Assembly (NCBI GenBank): GCA_016285515.1
Contig: JAEEQW010000001.1
Span: 62,001 to 126,000, forward strand
DNA length: 64,000 bases
From: Bacteroidales bacterium
GTDB taxonomy: Bacteria; Bacteroidota; Bacteroidia; Bacteroidales; BM520
Direction: 5' to 3'
The notes under the pieces were generated by a model. The model was not told the DNA's origin. It searched no databases and was given only the letters and a program-made list of their open reading frames with translations. Below, in pieces: positions 1 to 7,636 of this stretch (positions within the stretch are counted from its first letter, which is position 1; every line of letters starts with the position of its first letter). The translations under genes were made by a program, and so were the position numbers.

Positions 1-2
1 GT

Positions 3-779
3 GAAGGAGGTTTTATAGTCAATGTTAGTGGTGGTGTGCCAAAATCCGACTCATCAAATGTCTCCACAAAATATGATATCACATGGCCCAGAGGATATCC
101 TCATGTCGATTCCCTCGGATGGGTGTCGCATCTTCCTGAAGGAACTTTCACTGTAACGGTAACCGATTCAGTAGGGTGTGAATTATCACAGACTATTGAC
201 ATAGAAGTGCATCCCGCTATCAATGACTCCATATCAGTCGAGCCGTCAGTTATTTACCGTCAGAAACCGCAGGCCAAATTCAAAGTCAGTTTCAATTCGG
301 AGTGTTACATTGACAGTTATTATTGGAATTTGGGCGATGGTACGATTTCCACGGAACCTGAAGTGGAACATAATTATGGCAATATACCTGATGATGTCAG
401 TTCTTTTGTCATTGTGAGCGTTCTGACCGATGAATACGGGTGCGTTGATTCTGCTACCTACACACTTGAGGTCAAGGAGGCAGAACTTGTCATCCCTAAT
501 GTTTTCACACCTAATGGAGATGGAGTGAATGAAACCTTTAAAGTTACAGTTGCCGATGACGAAGGCATCATGCTTTCAGATATTTTTGAGAGCAATTCTC
601 TTACTGTATATAACCGTCAAGGCAGGATAGTATATCAGAAACAGAACTATGAATCGGAAGAGTTTGACGGCAAAGGACTTTCCGACGGTGTGTATTTCTA
701 TGTGCTGATTTGCAAAGGCCAGATAAAAACCGAGACATACAGAGGCTACGTGCATATTTTCACTGGAACACAGGAATAG
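3..779 (+). CDS. T9SS type B (gliding motility-associated C-terminal domain) surface protein, 5' end missing
   Basis: This is the C-terminal end of a large exported protein. The reading frame is open to the left edge, so the true start lies outside the window. The first visible residues (EGGFIVNVSGG, then a segment ending in GTFTVTVTDSVGCE) look like a SprB-type adhesin repeat. A PKD-like segment follows near 310-390 (WNLGDG, then HNYG). The last ~95 residues, beginning VIPNVFTPNGDGVNETF near position 484, are the CHU_C domain, which in Bacteroidetes sends proteins through type IX secretion and attaches them to the cell surface. The protein ends close after the strand YRGYVHIF, as the family does. 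The repeats suggest an adhesin or filament-like protein, but the missing N-terminus could carry an enzyme. Confidence 0.85.
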   Translation, partial: EGGFIVNVSGGVPKSDSSNVSTKYDITWPRGYPHVDSLGWVSHLPEGTFTVTVTDSVGCELSQTIDIEVHPAINDSISVEPSVIYRQKPQAKFKVSFNSECYIDSYYWNLGDGTISTEPEVEHNYGNIPDDVSSFVIVSVLTDEYGCVDSATYTLEVKEAELVIPNVFTPNGDGVNETFKVTVADDEGIMLSDIFESNSLTVYNRQGRIVYQKQNYESEEFDGKGLSDGVYFYVLICKGQIKTETYRGYVHIFTGTQE

Positions 780-825
780 CATGTTTAAAAAAGAAATTTT
801 TAATTCATAATTATTATTTAAATAT

Positions 826-833
826 TATTTTTG
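826..833 (+). promoter_or_regulatory. Bacteroidetes -7 element (TATTTTTG) ahead of the TM1266-like gene
   Basis: The octamer matches TAnnTTTG. No TTG lies at the ideal -33 distance, so the match is partial. A start about 4 bases downstream would give a leader of roughly 95 bases before the gene at 932, long for this window. The rest of the 780-931 gap is AT-rich and holds nothing else I recognise. Confidence 0.45.
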
Positions 834-931
834 CAGTTGTAAACAAAGACTTATACCAGAGATTCCGGCGGATGCCAAAATCGAAGCTAACAGTCTGAAA
901 ATGAACTTAAATCTAATCCCAAGGTATTCTG

Positions 932-1189
932 ATGGAAAAGAGAATAGGAACAGTATTAATACAGATTGAGAATCGTGAAAACGTTGCACTGCTCAACGAT
1001 ATCATCTCCAGACATTCTCAAATCATTATCGGGCGGCAAGGTCTGCCACGAAGCAATGGTAAAAATATTATTTCCCTTATTTTAGAAGGTACTACGGATG
1101 AAATTGGTTCTCTTACAGGACAGCTCGGGCGTCTGCAAGGAATTGATGTCAAATCAGTATTACTAAAAAATAAGGAATATGAAATGTAA
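932..1189 (+). CDS. TM1266-family putative iron-only hydrogenase system regulator (ACT-like)
   Basis: This 85-residue protein has the length and pattern of the TM1266 family: MEKR at the start, a charged first helix, an R-x-G-L/Y-P segment (RQGLP), a central hydrophobic strand (IISLILEG) and a closing segment of the form IGSLTGQLGRLQGIDVKSVLLK. The family has a small ferredoxin-like/ACT fold and is usually found with the [FeFe]-hydrogenase maturation genes hydE, hydF and hydG. A regulatory or ligand-sensing role is presumed but not proven. None of the hyd genes is in this window. The stop codon overlaps the start of the TonB receptor gene by 11 bases, which points to translational coupling and a shared function. 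Confidence 0.8.
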   Translation: MEKRIGTVLIQIENRENVALLNDIISRHSQIIIGRQGLPRSNGKNIISLILEGTTDEIGSLTGQLGRLQGIDVKSVLLKNKEYEM

Positions 1190-3419
1190 ATTTATTTTTG
1201 CAACTTTAGGCCTTGCCATGTTGCTTGGCTTCAATTCAAACAAATCTTTCGCTCAGGTAAGAGCTGACAACTCCAATTACGTGCCTTCAAACGACACCAC
1301 AATTTCAAACGAGGAACCAATACGTCTCGGAGAAATTGAAATATCTAGTTCCAGAATAAACCGTAAACTCAAGGAAATTCCTGCATCCCTCAATGTGACA
1401 AACGCGCTTACGCTTCAGAAAAAATCAGACCTGTCACTTGCCTACATACTTAATTATGAACCGGGCGTGGCAATGGGCGGTGACGGCGTATGGTCAACAT
1501 ACGTCAATGTACGTGGTCTCGGTGAACAGCGTCTCGTCACTCTCGTTGATGGTGACAGGATTGAGACGGCTACTGACCTTACAGCGTCACTTAGTATGAT
1601 TGATGTCAATGATATTGACAGGGTTGAAATCATCAAGGGTGCACAGTCGGTACTTTATGGCACCGGTGCTATGGGCGGCATAGTCAACGTCATAACAAAA
1701 GACGGTCATTTTGCCGACAAGCCATACGTTTCAGGGAACGTGACTTCAGCTTATTCAACGGTGAATCATTACACTTCTAACAATATTTCAGTCAATACTG
1801 GAGCAAAAAAATGGTATTTCCGTCTGAGCGGTTCATACGGTAATGCCGGCAACATCATGACTCCTGAAGGTGAAATTCCCAATAGCCAGTTCACAACCAA
1901 TAACATAGCCGCTAAAGCTGGGTTCAACCCTTTTAAGAACCATGTGTTTAAAGTCCAGTTTCAGCGTAACTGGTCAACAAATGTGGGAATACCGGGTGGT
2001 AGTGCATTCCCAGGTCCGGCTACGGCAAAATATAAGGATATAGGCAGAACTCTGTTTGATGGAAGCTATGAGATAACTAATGTTTCGGAAACATTCACTT
2101 CTTTGAAAATCAAATACTACCACCAGAACATACGTCGTGATGTTGTGATGTATCCTAATACCGTGACATATACCACTATGCCTAATGGAAATATCCAATA
2201 CCAGCATCCTGACTCAATAACCCCTAATGCTCTTCATGTCACCAATGGCGCACAATTGCAGACTACTTGGCAGTTTGGCGGCAACAACACTCTCATTGCA
2301 GGCGTTGACTTCTTCAGACGTGACATGGTAAGTGATCGTGAAAAGTATGTGACCATGCAGGTATTGAAACCAGATTCAACCCTTGTGAAAGAGAATAAAA
2401 TAATCCGTTATGAGACTCCTGTACCTACTTCATCATTTACAAACGGAGGCATATTCCTGCAGGATGAGTCTCATCTGTTTGACAATAAGATGACGCTTAC
2501 AGTCGGTGCCCGTGCTGACCTCACTGTCGTCTCTAACGAAATGAACTATGATGTTGACTCGGTAATCCTCAACGGGGCGCTGAATCCTGCTGTGGAACAG
2601 AGAATTATTTATCAGAAAAACAAAACAAGAGATATTTCATGGAGTGCAAATGTCGGAATGTTGTACAAACTGGGTGCAACTACTGATCTCGTATTCAATA
2701 TTGCCCGTTCATACAGAGCGCCTTCTCTTGAAGAGAGATTCAAATATATTGACCTTGGCAATTATGTGCGTCTCGGAGATCCAAATCTTAAACCGGAGCA
2801 TGGTTATTCAGCCGATCTTGGTCTGAGAGTTTGGGGCAACAAGTTCTCTTTGCAGTCATCGGTATATGCCAACAGGCTTACTGACATGATAACTGAAGTT
2901 CAGGGTATATTTGTCTATAATACAGCTGCTGATGTCAACACTTATGATACTCTTCCTGCTTTAATCAACACCAATATTGCCAAGGCTTTGCTGTATGGCT
3001 TTGATTTTCAAGCTAAATACAATGTCATTGATAACCTGATGTTCACCTTGACAGGTTCTTATGTGAGAGGTCGTGACACATACAACAAGACAGATCTTCC
3101 TTTGATTCCACCATTGAACGGTTCATTCACAGTATCTTATACACATCCTAAGGTTGGAAATGCATCTGTAACTCTTTGGGCTGTAAACAAACAGGATAAG
3201 ATAGCGGAAGGAGAGACGCCAACCGATGGTTATTTCCGTCTTGATTTTGCATTGAACACCAGAGTGTTCCATTTCTGGAAAGTATGCGGGTTCCAGTTGT
3301 TTGCCGGTATTGACAATATCACGAATACGGCATATACCAACCATCTTTCCACCAACCGTGGTTCCATCAGCGTTGAACCCGGCAGAAACTTCTATGTTCG
3401 TGGCATCTTTACCTTCTGA
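1179..3419 (+). CDS. TonB-dependent outer-membrane receptor
   Basis: The 746-residue protein starts with a signal peptide (hydrophobic core ATLGLAMLLGF, probable cleavage after SFA). A TonB-box-like acidic stretch and a plug domain follow at about residues 60-165, with the usual GVWSTYVNVRGLG, LVDGDR and VEIIKGAQSVLYGTGAMGGIVNVITK-type blocks. The rest is a beta-barrel ending in phenylalanine (RGIFTF). It is a compact receptor of the siderophore/cobalamin type rather than a SusC, because it lacks the N-terminal carboxypeptidase-like domain and has no SusD partner. The ligand is unknown. It is co-transcribed with the TM1266-like gene and followed by an ABC importer, so it probably carries the same solute across the outer membrane. 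Confidence 0.92.
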   Translation: MKCKFIFATLGLAMLLGFNSNKSFAQVRADNSNYVPSNDTTISNEEPIRLGEIEISSSRINRKLKEIPASLNVTNALTLQKKSDLSLAYILNYEPGVAMGGDGVWSTYVNVRGLGEQRLVTLVDGDRIETATDLTASLSMIDVNDIDRVEIIKGAQSVLYGTGAMGGIVNVITKDGHFADKPYVSGNVTSAYSTVNHYTSNNISVNTGAKKWYFRLSGSYGNAGNIMTPEGEIPNSQFTTNNIAAKAGFNPFKNHVFKVQFQRNWSTNVGIPGGSAFPGPATAKYKDIGRTLFDGSYEITNVSETFTSLKIKYYHQNIRRDVVMYPNTVTYTTMPNGNIQYQHPDSITPNALHVTNGAQLQTTWQFGGNNTLIAGVDFFRRDMVSDREKYVTMQVLKPDSTLVKENKIIRYETPVPTSSFTNGGIFLQDESHLFDNKMTLTVGARADLTVVSNEMNYDVDSVILNGALNPAVEQRIIYQKNKTRDISWSANVGMLYKLGATTDLVFNIARSYRAPSLEERFKYIDLGNYVRLGDPNLKPEHGYSADLGLRVWGNKFSLQSSVYANRLTDMITEVQGIFVYNTAADVNTYDTLPALINTNIAKALLYGFDFQAKYNVIDNLMFTLTGSYVRGRDTYNKTDLPLIPPLNGSFTVSYTHPKVGNASVTLWAVNKQDKIAEGETPTDGYFRLDFALNTRVFHFWKVCGFQLFAGIDNITNTAYTNHLSTNRGSISVEPGRNFYVRGIFTF

Positions 3420-3453
3420 TTTATTAAGAAATAAGTGAGTAGATTTTTGCATT

Positions 3454-3486
3454 ACGGACGGTATCATGTCATATCGTCCGTTTTTT
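3454..3486 (+). terminator. Intrinsic terminator after the TonB receptor gene
   Basis: An 11-bp stem (3454-3464 with 3471-3481, one G-T pair) encloses the 6-base loop CATGTC and runs into six T residues. It lies 35 bases after the receptor stop codon and should separate the receptor from the ABC genes. Confidence 0.85.
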
Positions 3487-3487
3487 A

Positions 3488-3495
3488 TATCTTTG
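3488..3495 (+). promoter_or_regulatory. -7 element (TATCTTTG) for the ABC importer genes
   Basis: The octamer matches TAnnTTTG immediately after the terminator and 19 bases before the start codon at 3515. No clear -33 TTG is present. It would allow the importer to be expressed independently of the receptor. Confidence 0.5.
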
Positions 3496-3514
3496 CATTG
3501 TTAATTTTAATGTC

Positions 3515-4468
3515 ATGCGAAAAATATTGTTTATTTTACTGTCGGTATTAATCCTTACAGGCTGCCACAATAACAAGTCTGAAAAAGACAGTTACACAAT
3601 TGCAACACTGAAAGGTCCGTCATCAATGGGAATGATACGGATGATTGACAGTCTGTCGAAGACATCAGGTAACATTAAGTTTGAAGTCTTCACTGAACCG
3701 ATGCAGGTCAGGAAGATGATGCTTGAGGGTACAGCTGATTTCGCCGTCCTTCCAAGCACTATGGCTGCGATTCTGTACAATAATGACATAAAATACCGAC
3801 TTGTGGCAGTACCATGTTGGGGAACGTTGTATCTTATTGGAAATGATACTGATACTGTAATCAAGACTTGGCAGGATTTAAAAAATGAAAGAATTTATGT
3901 CATGGCTAAGTCAATGACTCCAGACCTGCTTTTTCGCTATCTTCTGACACAGAACGGTCTCAATCCTGAAGAGGACGTTGTCCTTGATTATAGTTTTCCT
4001 ACACACATAAACCTTGCTAATGCAATTGAAGCAGGTAAGGCTCAATACGGTGTAATGACTGAACCATACGTCAGTCTCATTATGCAGAATAACAGTTCGG
4101 TCAGAAAAATACTAAATCTTAGTTCGGAATGGAACAAGGTACAGGGCACACCGCTTGCTGAAACTGCTTTCCTGTGTAGGGAAGACGTTATTTGCAATAA
4201 TCCTGAACTTGTCGAGAAGGTCATTTCTTTGTATGATGAATCTACCGAATGGGTCAATACAAACCCTGAGGAGGCCGCAGGTTTGATGGCAAAATATGAA
4301 ATCATACCGGATTCCGTGGCAGCGCTCAATGCTATTCCAAACTCCAACCTCAAAGTCATGAGGGCGCGTGATATCAGAGAAAGCATTAACAGCTATTTTA
4401 AGGTGTTTTACAACATGAATCCCGAAACTATTGGTGAAAGAATCCCTGATGAAAACTTCATTTACTAA
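3515..4468 (+). CDS. ABC transporter substrate-binding lipoprotein (NitT/TauT/THI5-like)
   Basis: This 317-residue periplasmic binding protein begins with a lipoprotein signal peptide whose lipobox is LTGC (Cys17). The mature part has the two-lobe pattern of the nitrate/sulfonate/thiamine-precursor family: an opening strand ATLKGPSSMGM, the segment DFAVLPSTMAA, a hinge region LKNERIYVM and the segment GVMTEPYVSL. Members bind small organic or inorganic anions or pyrimidines, and the ligand cannot be told from sequence. It is followed by the permease and ATPase genes of the same importer, the permease start overlapping its last codons. Confidence 0.85.
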   Translation: MRKILFILLSVLILTGCHNNKSEKDSYTIATLKGPSSMGMIRMIDSLSKTSGNIKFEVFTEPMQVRKMMLEGTADFAVLPSTMAAILYNNDIKYRLVAVPCWGTLYLIGNDTDTVIKTWQDLKNERIYVMAKSMTPDLLFRYLLTQNGLNPEEDVVLDYSFPTHINLANAIEAGKAQYGVMTEPYVSLIMQNNSSVRKILNLSSEWNKVQGTPLAETAFLCREDVICNNPELVEKVISLYDESTEWVNTNPEEAAGLMAKYEIIPDSVAALNAIPNSNLKVMRARDIRESINSYFKVFYNMNPETIGERIPDENFIY

Positions 4469-5207
4469 GAAACAGCGTTATTTCACCTTAGTGTCGGTGG
4501 TGATTCTGATAGTGATATGGAAATTGCTGTCGCTGTATTACCATTCCGACTTCATACTTCCAAGTCCGGAAAAGACCGTATGGACTGCAATTAATCTGAT
4601 TTGCACAAAGGATTTCCTTGAAGTGGTCGGAATAACGATTCTGAGGGGACTCACAGGTTTTTTTATTGCGGGTATTGCCGGAGTTGCGTTGGGAATATGG
4701 GCAGGCAACAAACCTGGTTTTTATGCTTTTATCAGTCCGCTGATAGTTGTGATTCGTTCCACACCGGTTATTGCAATCACACTTTTGGCACTGATATGGT
4801 TCACTCCTGACTATCTGCCGGTTTTCATCGGACTGCTGACGATGTTTCCTTTGGTTTTCACGAATGTTTATGATGGCATGAAAAGCATCGATTCGTCACT
4901 TGTGGAAATGGCAAAATTTTACAAGGTTAGTGATAAACGGATAATCAAAGAGATATATATCCCAGCAATAACACCTTTCATTATCAGCGGCATCTCAAAT
5001 GCTGTAGGAATAGGTTGGCGTGCCATCATCATCGGTGAAGTGTTGGGTCAGCCGAAATACGGCATAGGTACGCAGATGCAAAATGCCCAGACATTCTTGA
5101 AAGTTGATGTCCTGATTGCATGGACCTTCGTGGTAATCATTCTCAGCTATCTGTTTGAACTATTGGTCAGATGGGTGGAGAGTAAGCTTGTAACTTGGAA
5201 ATCATAA
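4449..5207 (+). CDS. ABC transporter permease (NitT/TauT type, binding-protein-dependent)
   Basis: The inner-membrane channel of the importer has about 252 residues with six hydrophobic segments. The EAA loop is recognisable (EMAKFYKVSDKRIIKEIYIP), as is the preceding segment TVWTAI. I chose the ATG at 4449; a TTG start at 4431 would add six residues and has no better ribosome site. The chosen start overlaps the end of the binding-protein gene by 20 bases, indicating translational coupling. The ATPase gene follows 12 bases after its stop. Confidence 0.85.
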   Translation: MKTSFTKKQRYFTLVSVVILIVIWKLLSLYYHSDFILPSPEKTVWTAINLICTKDFLEVVGITILRGLTGFFIAGIAGVALGIWAGNKPGFYAFISPLIVVIRSTPVIAITLLALIWFTPDYLPVFIGLLTMFPLVFTNVYDGMKSIDSSLVEMAKFYKVSDKRIIKEIYIPAITPFIISGISNAVGIGWRAIIIGEVLGQPKYGIGTQMQNAQTFLKVDVLIAWTFVVIILSYLFELLVRWVESKLVTWKS

Positions 5208-5219
5208 TCGCCTAACGTC

Positions 5220-5897
5220 ATGACACTTTTATTACAAAATATCTGCAAGTCATTTAACGGCAAGGAAATATTCAAGGATTTCAACATACAGTTTACTGAA
5301 GGAATAATCACTTGTATATTAGGGCCTTCTGGTTGCGGAAAGACCACGCTGCTGAATCTCATTGGTGGTATCTTGCAACCTGATAGCGGACAATGCAGCG
5401 GTTTCACCGACAGGAAATTTTCGTATATCTTCCAAGAGCCGAGACTTCTGCCGTGGAAGACTGTGAGAGGAAACATCGAATTTGTATTACCAGAGGAACT
5501 TGCTTCCACTGAAAGAAAGGAGAAGGCGGATGAGCTTATCAGAAGGGTGAATCTCTGTGAGTTTGCTGATTATTATCCGGGACAGTTGAGTGGCGGTATG
5601 AAGCAGAGAGTGTCGATAGCCCGTGCATTTGCAAGTAGTTCTGACATTATTCTTATGGACGAACCTCTCAATGGTCTCGATTTTAGTCTGAAGCAGAATA
5701 TGTTGAAATGGTTCTCACAGATTTGGCAGGCTGACCGCCGTACAGTTATTTTCGTCACGCATGACATTGATGAGACTCTTGCCATAGGCAACGAAGTCTA
5801 TGTTTTCAGTCATGCTCCCGTAAAAGTCGTTTCGCATCATGTCATTGACAGTTCATCAACCTCACAGTTGAAGAACGAGATAATGAAAAATTTGTAA
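5220..5897 (+). CDS. ABC transporter ATP-binding protein (NitT/TauT type)
   Basis: The 225-residue ATPase powers the importer encoded just upstream. All nucleotide-binding motifs are present in order: Walker A GPSGCGKTT (residues 35-43), a Q-loop (FQEPRLLPW), the signature LSGGMKQR, Walker B IILMDEP and the switch histidine in VTHDIDE. The Q-loop sequence and compact length are typical of the nitrate/sulfonate/thiamine-precursor subfamily. It ends the locus, and the next gene runs in the opposite direction 14 bases further on. Confidence 0.92.
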   Translation: MTLLLQNICKSFNGKEIFKDFNIQFTEGIITCILGPSGCGKTTLLNLIGGILQPDSGQCSGFTDRKFSYIFQEPRLLPWKTVRGNIEFVLPEELASTERKEKADELIRRVNLCEFADYYPGQLSGGMKQRVSIARAFASSSDIILMDEPLNGLDFSLKQNMLKWFSQIWQADRRTVIFVTHDIDETLAIGNEVYVFSHAPVKVVSHHVIDSSSTSQLKNEIMKNL

Positions 5898-5910
5898 TAT
5901 CCGGAGGATT

Positions 5911-6942
5911 TTACCGCAATCTGATAATCTGTCCGACTCGTAATGGTTGGTTGATGTTGCTGACTTGCGGGTTCTCCTTAATCAACTTTTTGATTTTCAC
6001 TGCATAACACTGCGAGATGCTCCAAAGCGTCTCATCAGGATAGACAACTCTATGTTGTTTTTCCTTGGCTCGTTTGTTTTTATAGTCGAGATATATGATG
6101 TCTTCATACTCAACTTCGGCTTTGCGTGGCAAATCGTTGTATTTCAGGAGTCTGTGCTTTGACATCTTCAGCGATTTTGCAATGTCGGCCAAGGTTTCAC
6201 CTTTTTCAACAAATGTGCAGGAGATGCCTTTGTATGCGTAAATACCTCTGTTGGAATAGAGTTCTATGAATATCGCTTCATTCATACAGTCGCAGGTGCC
6301 TGGCGTAAAATGCAGAAACTTGCTGTTGTTGAATATTTCATCATTGTCGTATTCATACTCTATTTCCTTTTTGACTTTGCTTGAGATGTGTGGGGTAATA
6401 TTCTGAAGTTCTTCTTCGGTGATAAGTCCCATTACGTATTCGTCATATTTGTATAGCTGGTAGGTCTCTATCAATTCTATCAGGCGTTCCGGGTATTTGG
6501 GATTTGTTGCGTAACCGGCTTTTTTCAGGCCATACGCCCAGCCTTTGTAATCGAGGATGTCAAGTTCGAACAAACCTTTGTATCTGTCGCGTGTGGTCAG
6601 AAATATGGAATGGTCTTCGTATGATTCGTCTGCATTTTTGTATTTTCTGAAACATTCGTGTTTGGCATCATCATCGTGATATATTTTCTTGCCAGTCCAT
6701 TCATGGCATTTTATGCCAAAATGGTTGTTGCCCTTAGTTGCCAAAACGCTTTTTCCGCTTGCTGATTCGAAGATTCCCTGGGCCAATGTTATACTTGCCG
6801 GAATTTTGTATTGAATCATCTGATGCATGGCAATATCATGGTATTTTTTGATGTATGCTTCTTTGTCGGGATCTTTCACCTGTGATGATAACATGAATGT
6901 GCTTAGTAAAAGCAGAGTTGATAATAAAAGACGTTTTGACAT
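5911..6942 (-). CDS. Exported GH73-type N-acetylglucosaminidase with two LysM domains
   Basis: The 343-residue protein has a signal peptide (MSKRLLLSTLLLLSTF, cleavage near SSQ). A glucosaminidase domain follows at about residues 25-170, with the family patterns ITLAQGIFESASGKS, NNHFGIKC, RDRYKGLF and a final AGYATNPKYPERL. Its C-terminal half has two LysM peptidoglycan-binding modules, one starting FVEKGETLADIA and one YPDETLWSIS, the latter ending at the last residue. It should cleave the glycan strands of peptidoglycan in the periplasm. The likely catalytic glutamate is in GIFESASGKS. It is transcribed away from rsmG from a 69-base shared promoter region. Confidence 0.9.
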   Translation of the reverse strand: MSKRLLLSTLLLLSTFMLSSQVKDPDKEAYIKKYHDIAMHQMIQYKIPASITLAQGIFESASGKSVLATKGNNHFGIKCHEWTGKKIYHDDDAKHECFRKYKNADESYEDHSIFLTTRDRYKGLFELDILDYKGWAYGLKKAGYATNPKYPERLIELIETYQLYKYDEYVMGLITEEELQNITPHISSKVKKEIEYEYDNDEIFNNSKFLHFTPGTCDCMNEAIFIELYSNRGIYAYKGISCTFVEKGETLADIAKSLKMSKHRLLKYNDLPRKAEVEYEDIIYLDYKNKRAKEKQHRVVYPDETLWSISQCYAVKIKKLIKENPQVSNINQPLRVGQIIRLR

Positions 6943-6971
6943 AATGAGACTTTATAGAGGTTACCAAATCA

Positions 6972-6979
6972 CAAAATTA
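6972..6979 (-). promoter_or_regulatory. -7 element (TAATTTTG) for the GH73 gene
   Basis: On the minus strand the octamer fits TAnnTTTG about 29 bases before the start codon. It is back to back with the rsmG element at 6991-6998. Confidence 0.5.
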
Positions 6980-6990
6980 TTTATTTTTAT

Positions 6991-6998
6991 TACTTTTG
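6991..6998 (+). promoter_or_regulatory. -7 element (TACTTTTG) for rsmG
   Basis: The octamer fits TAnnTTTG and lies 13 bases before the rsmG start, so the leader would be only about 10 bases. No -33 TTG is seen. Confidence 0.5.
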
Positions 6999-7011
6999 TA
7001 AAAAAACTTAC

Positions 7012-7632
7012 ATGAACATTATCAACAAGTATTTCCACAACCTCACTGACCTGCAAAAGCAGCAGTATGAACATCTTGAGGAACTTTATAAGTCTTGGAA
7101 CACTGCTATAAATGTCATATCTCGCAAAGACATAGACAACCTTGAGGAACGTCATGTCCTTCACAGCCTCAGTATTGCCAAGATAATTAATTTTGCCGAT
7201 GACACAAACATTATAGATGTGGGAACAGGGGGCGGACTTCCTGGGATTCCTCTTGCAATCATGTTCCCTAAGGTAAATTTTTTGCTTGTGGATTCAATAG
7301 GGAAAAAAATTAAAGTTGCCCAGTCGATTGCTGATGAACTTAAACTTGACAACGTTACGGCCGTCAAAAGCAGGATTGAGGATATTTGTGGTGAATTTGA
7401 CTTTGCCGTTTCGCGCGGTATGACGACTTTCCCTGAGTTTATGCGGCTCATCAACGGGAAGATTTCACATAACAATAAGAATATGCTTCCTAATGGAGTC
7501 ATTTACCTCAAGGGGGGCGATTACCAGAAGGAATTGAATCAAATAGACAATAATTATCGTATTTTTGAAATCAGCAATTTCTTTGACGAGGAATTCTTTA
7601 CGACAAAGGAAATTGTATGGATAAAAGCATAA
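7012..7632 (+). CDS. rsmG: 16S rRNA (guanine527-N7)-methyltransferase RsmG
   Basis: The 206-residue protein matches RsmG (GidB) in length and motifs. The S-adenosylmethionine loop is IIDVGTGGGLPGIPLA (about residues 64-80), followed by the acidic strand LLVDSIGKK and the conserved SRGMTTF. The N-terminal NVISRKD and HVLHSLSIAK blocks are also typical. It methylates N7 of G527 in the decoding region of 16S rRNA, and loss of this modification gives low-level streptomycin resistance in other bacteria. The alpha-N-acetylglucosaminidase gene starts 4 bases after its stop, so the two are probably co-transcribed although functionally unrelated. Confidence 0.95.
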   Translation: MNIINKYFHNLTDLQKQQYEHLEELYKSWNTAINVISRKDIDNLEERHVLHSLSIAKIINFADDTNIIDVGTGGGLPGIPLAIMFPKVNFLLVDSIGKKIKVAQSIADELKLDNVTAVKSRIEDICGEFDFAVSRGMTTFPEFMRLINGKISHNNKNMLPNGVIYLKGGDYQKELNQIDNNYRIFEISNFFDEEFFTTKEIVWIKA

Positions 7633-7636
7633 CATA

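Noticed and set aside
710..898. Small 62-codon frame between the T9SS protein and the TM1266-like gene
   Set aside because: It overlaps the end of the real gene and the promoter and has no conserved pattern.
838..931. Known riboswitch in the leader of the TM1266-like gene
   Set aside because: I could not match thiamine, cobalamin, SAM or molybdenum-cofactor consensus sequences.
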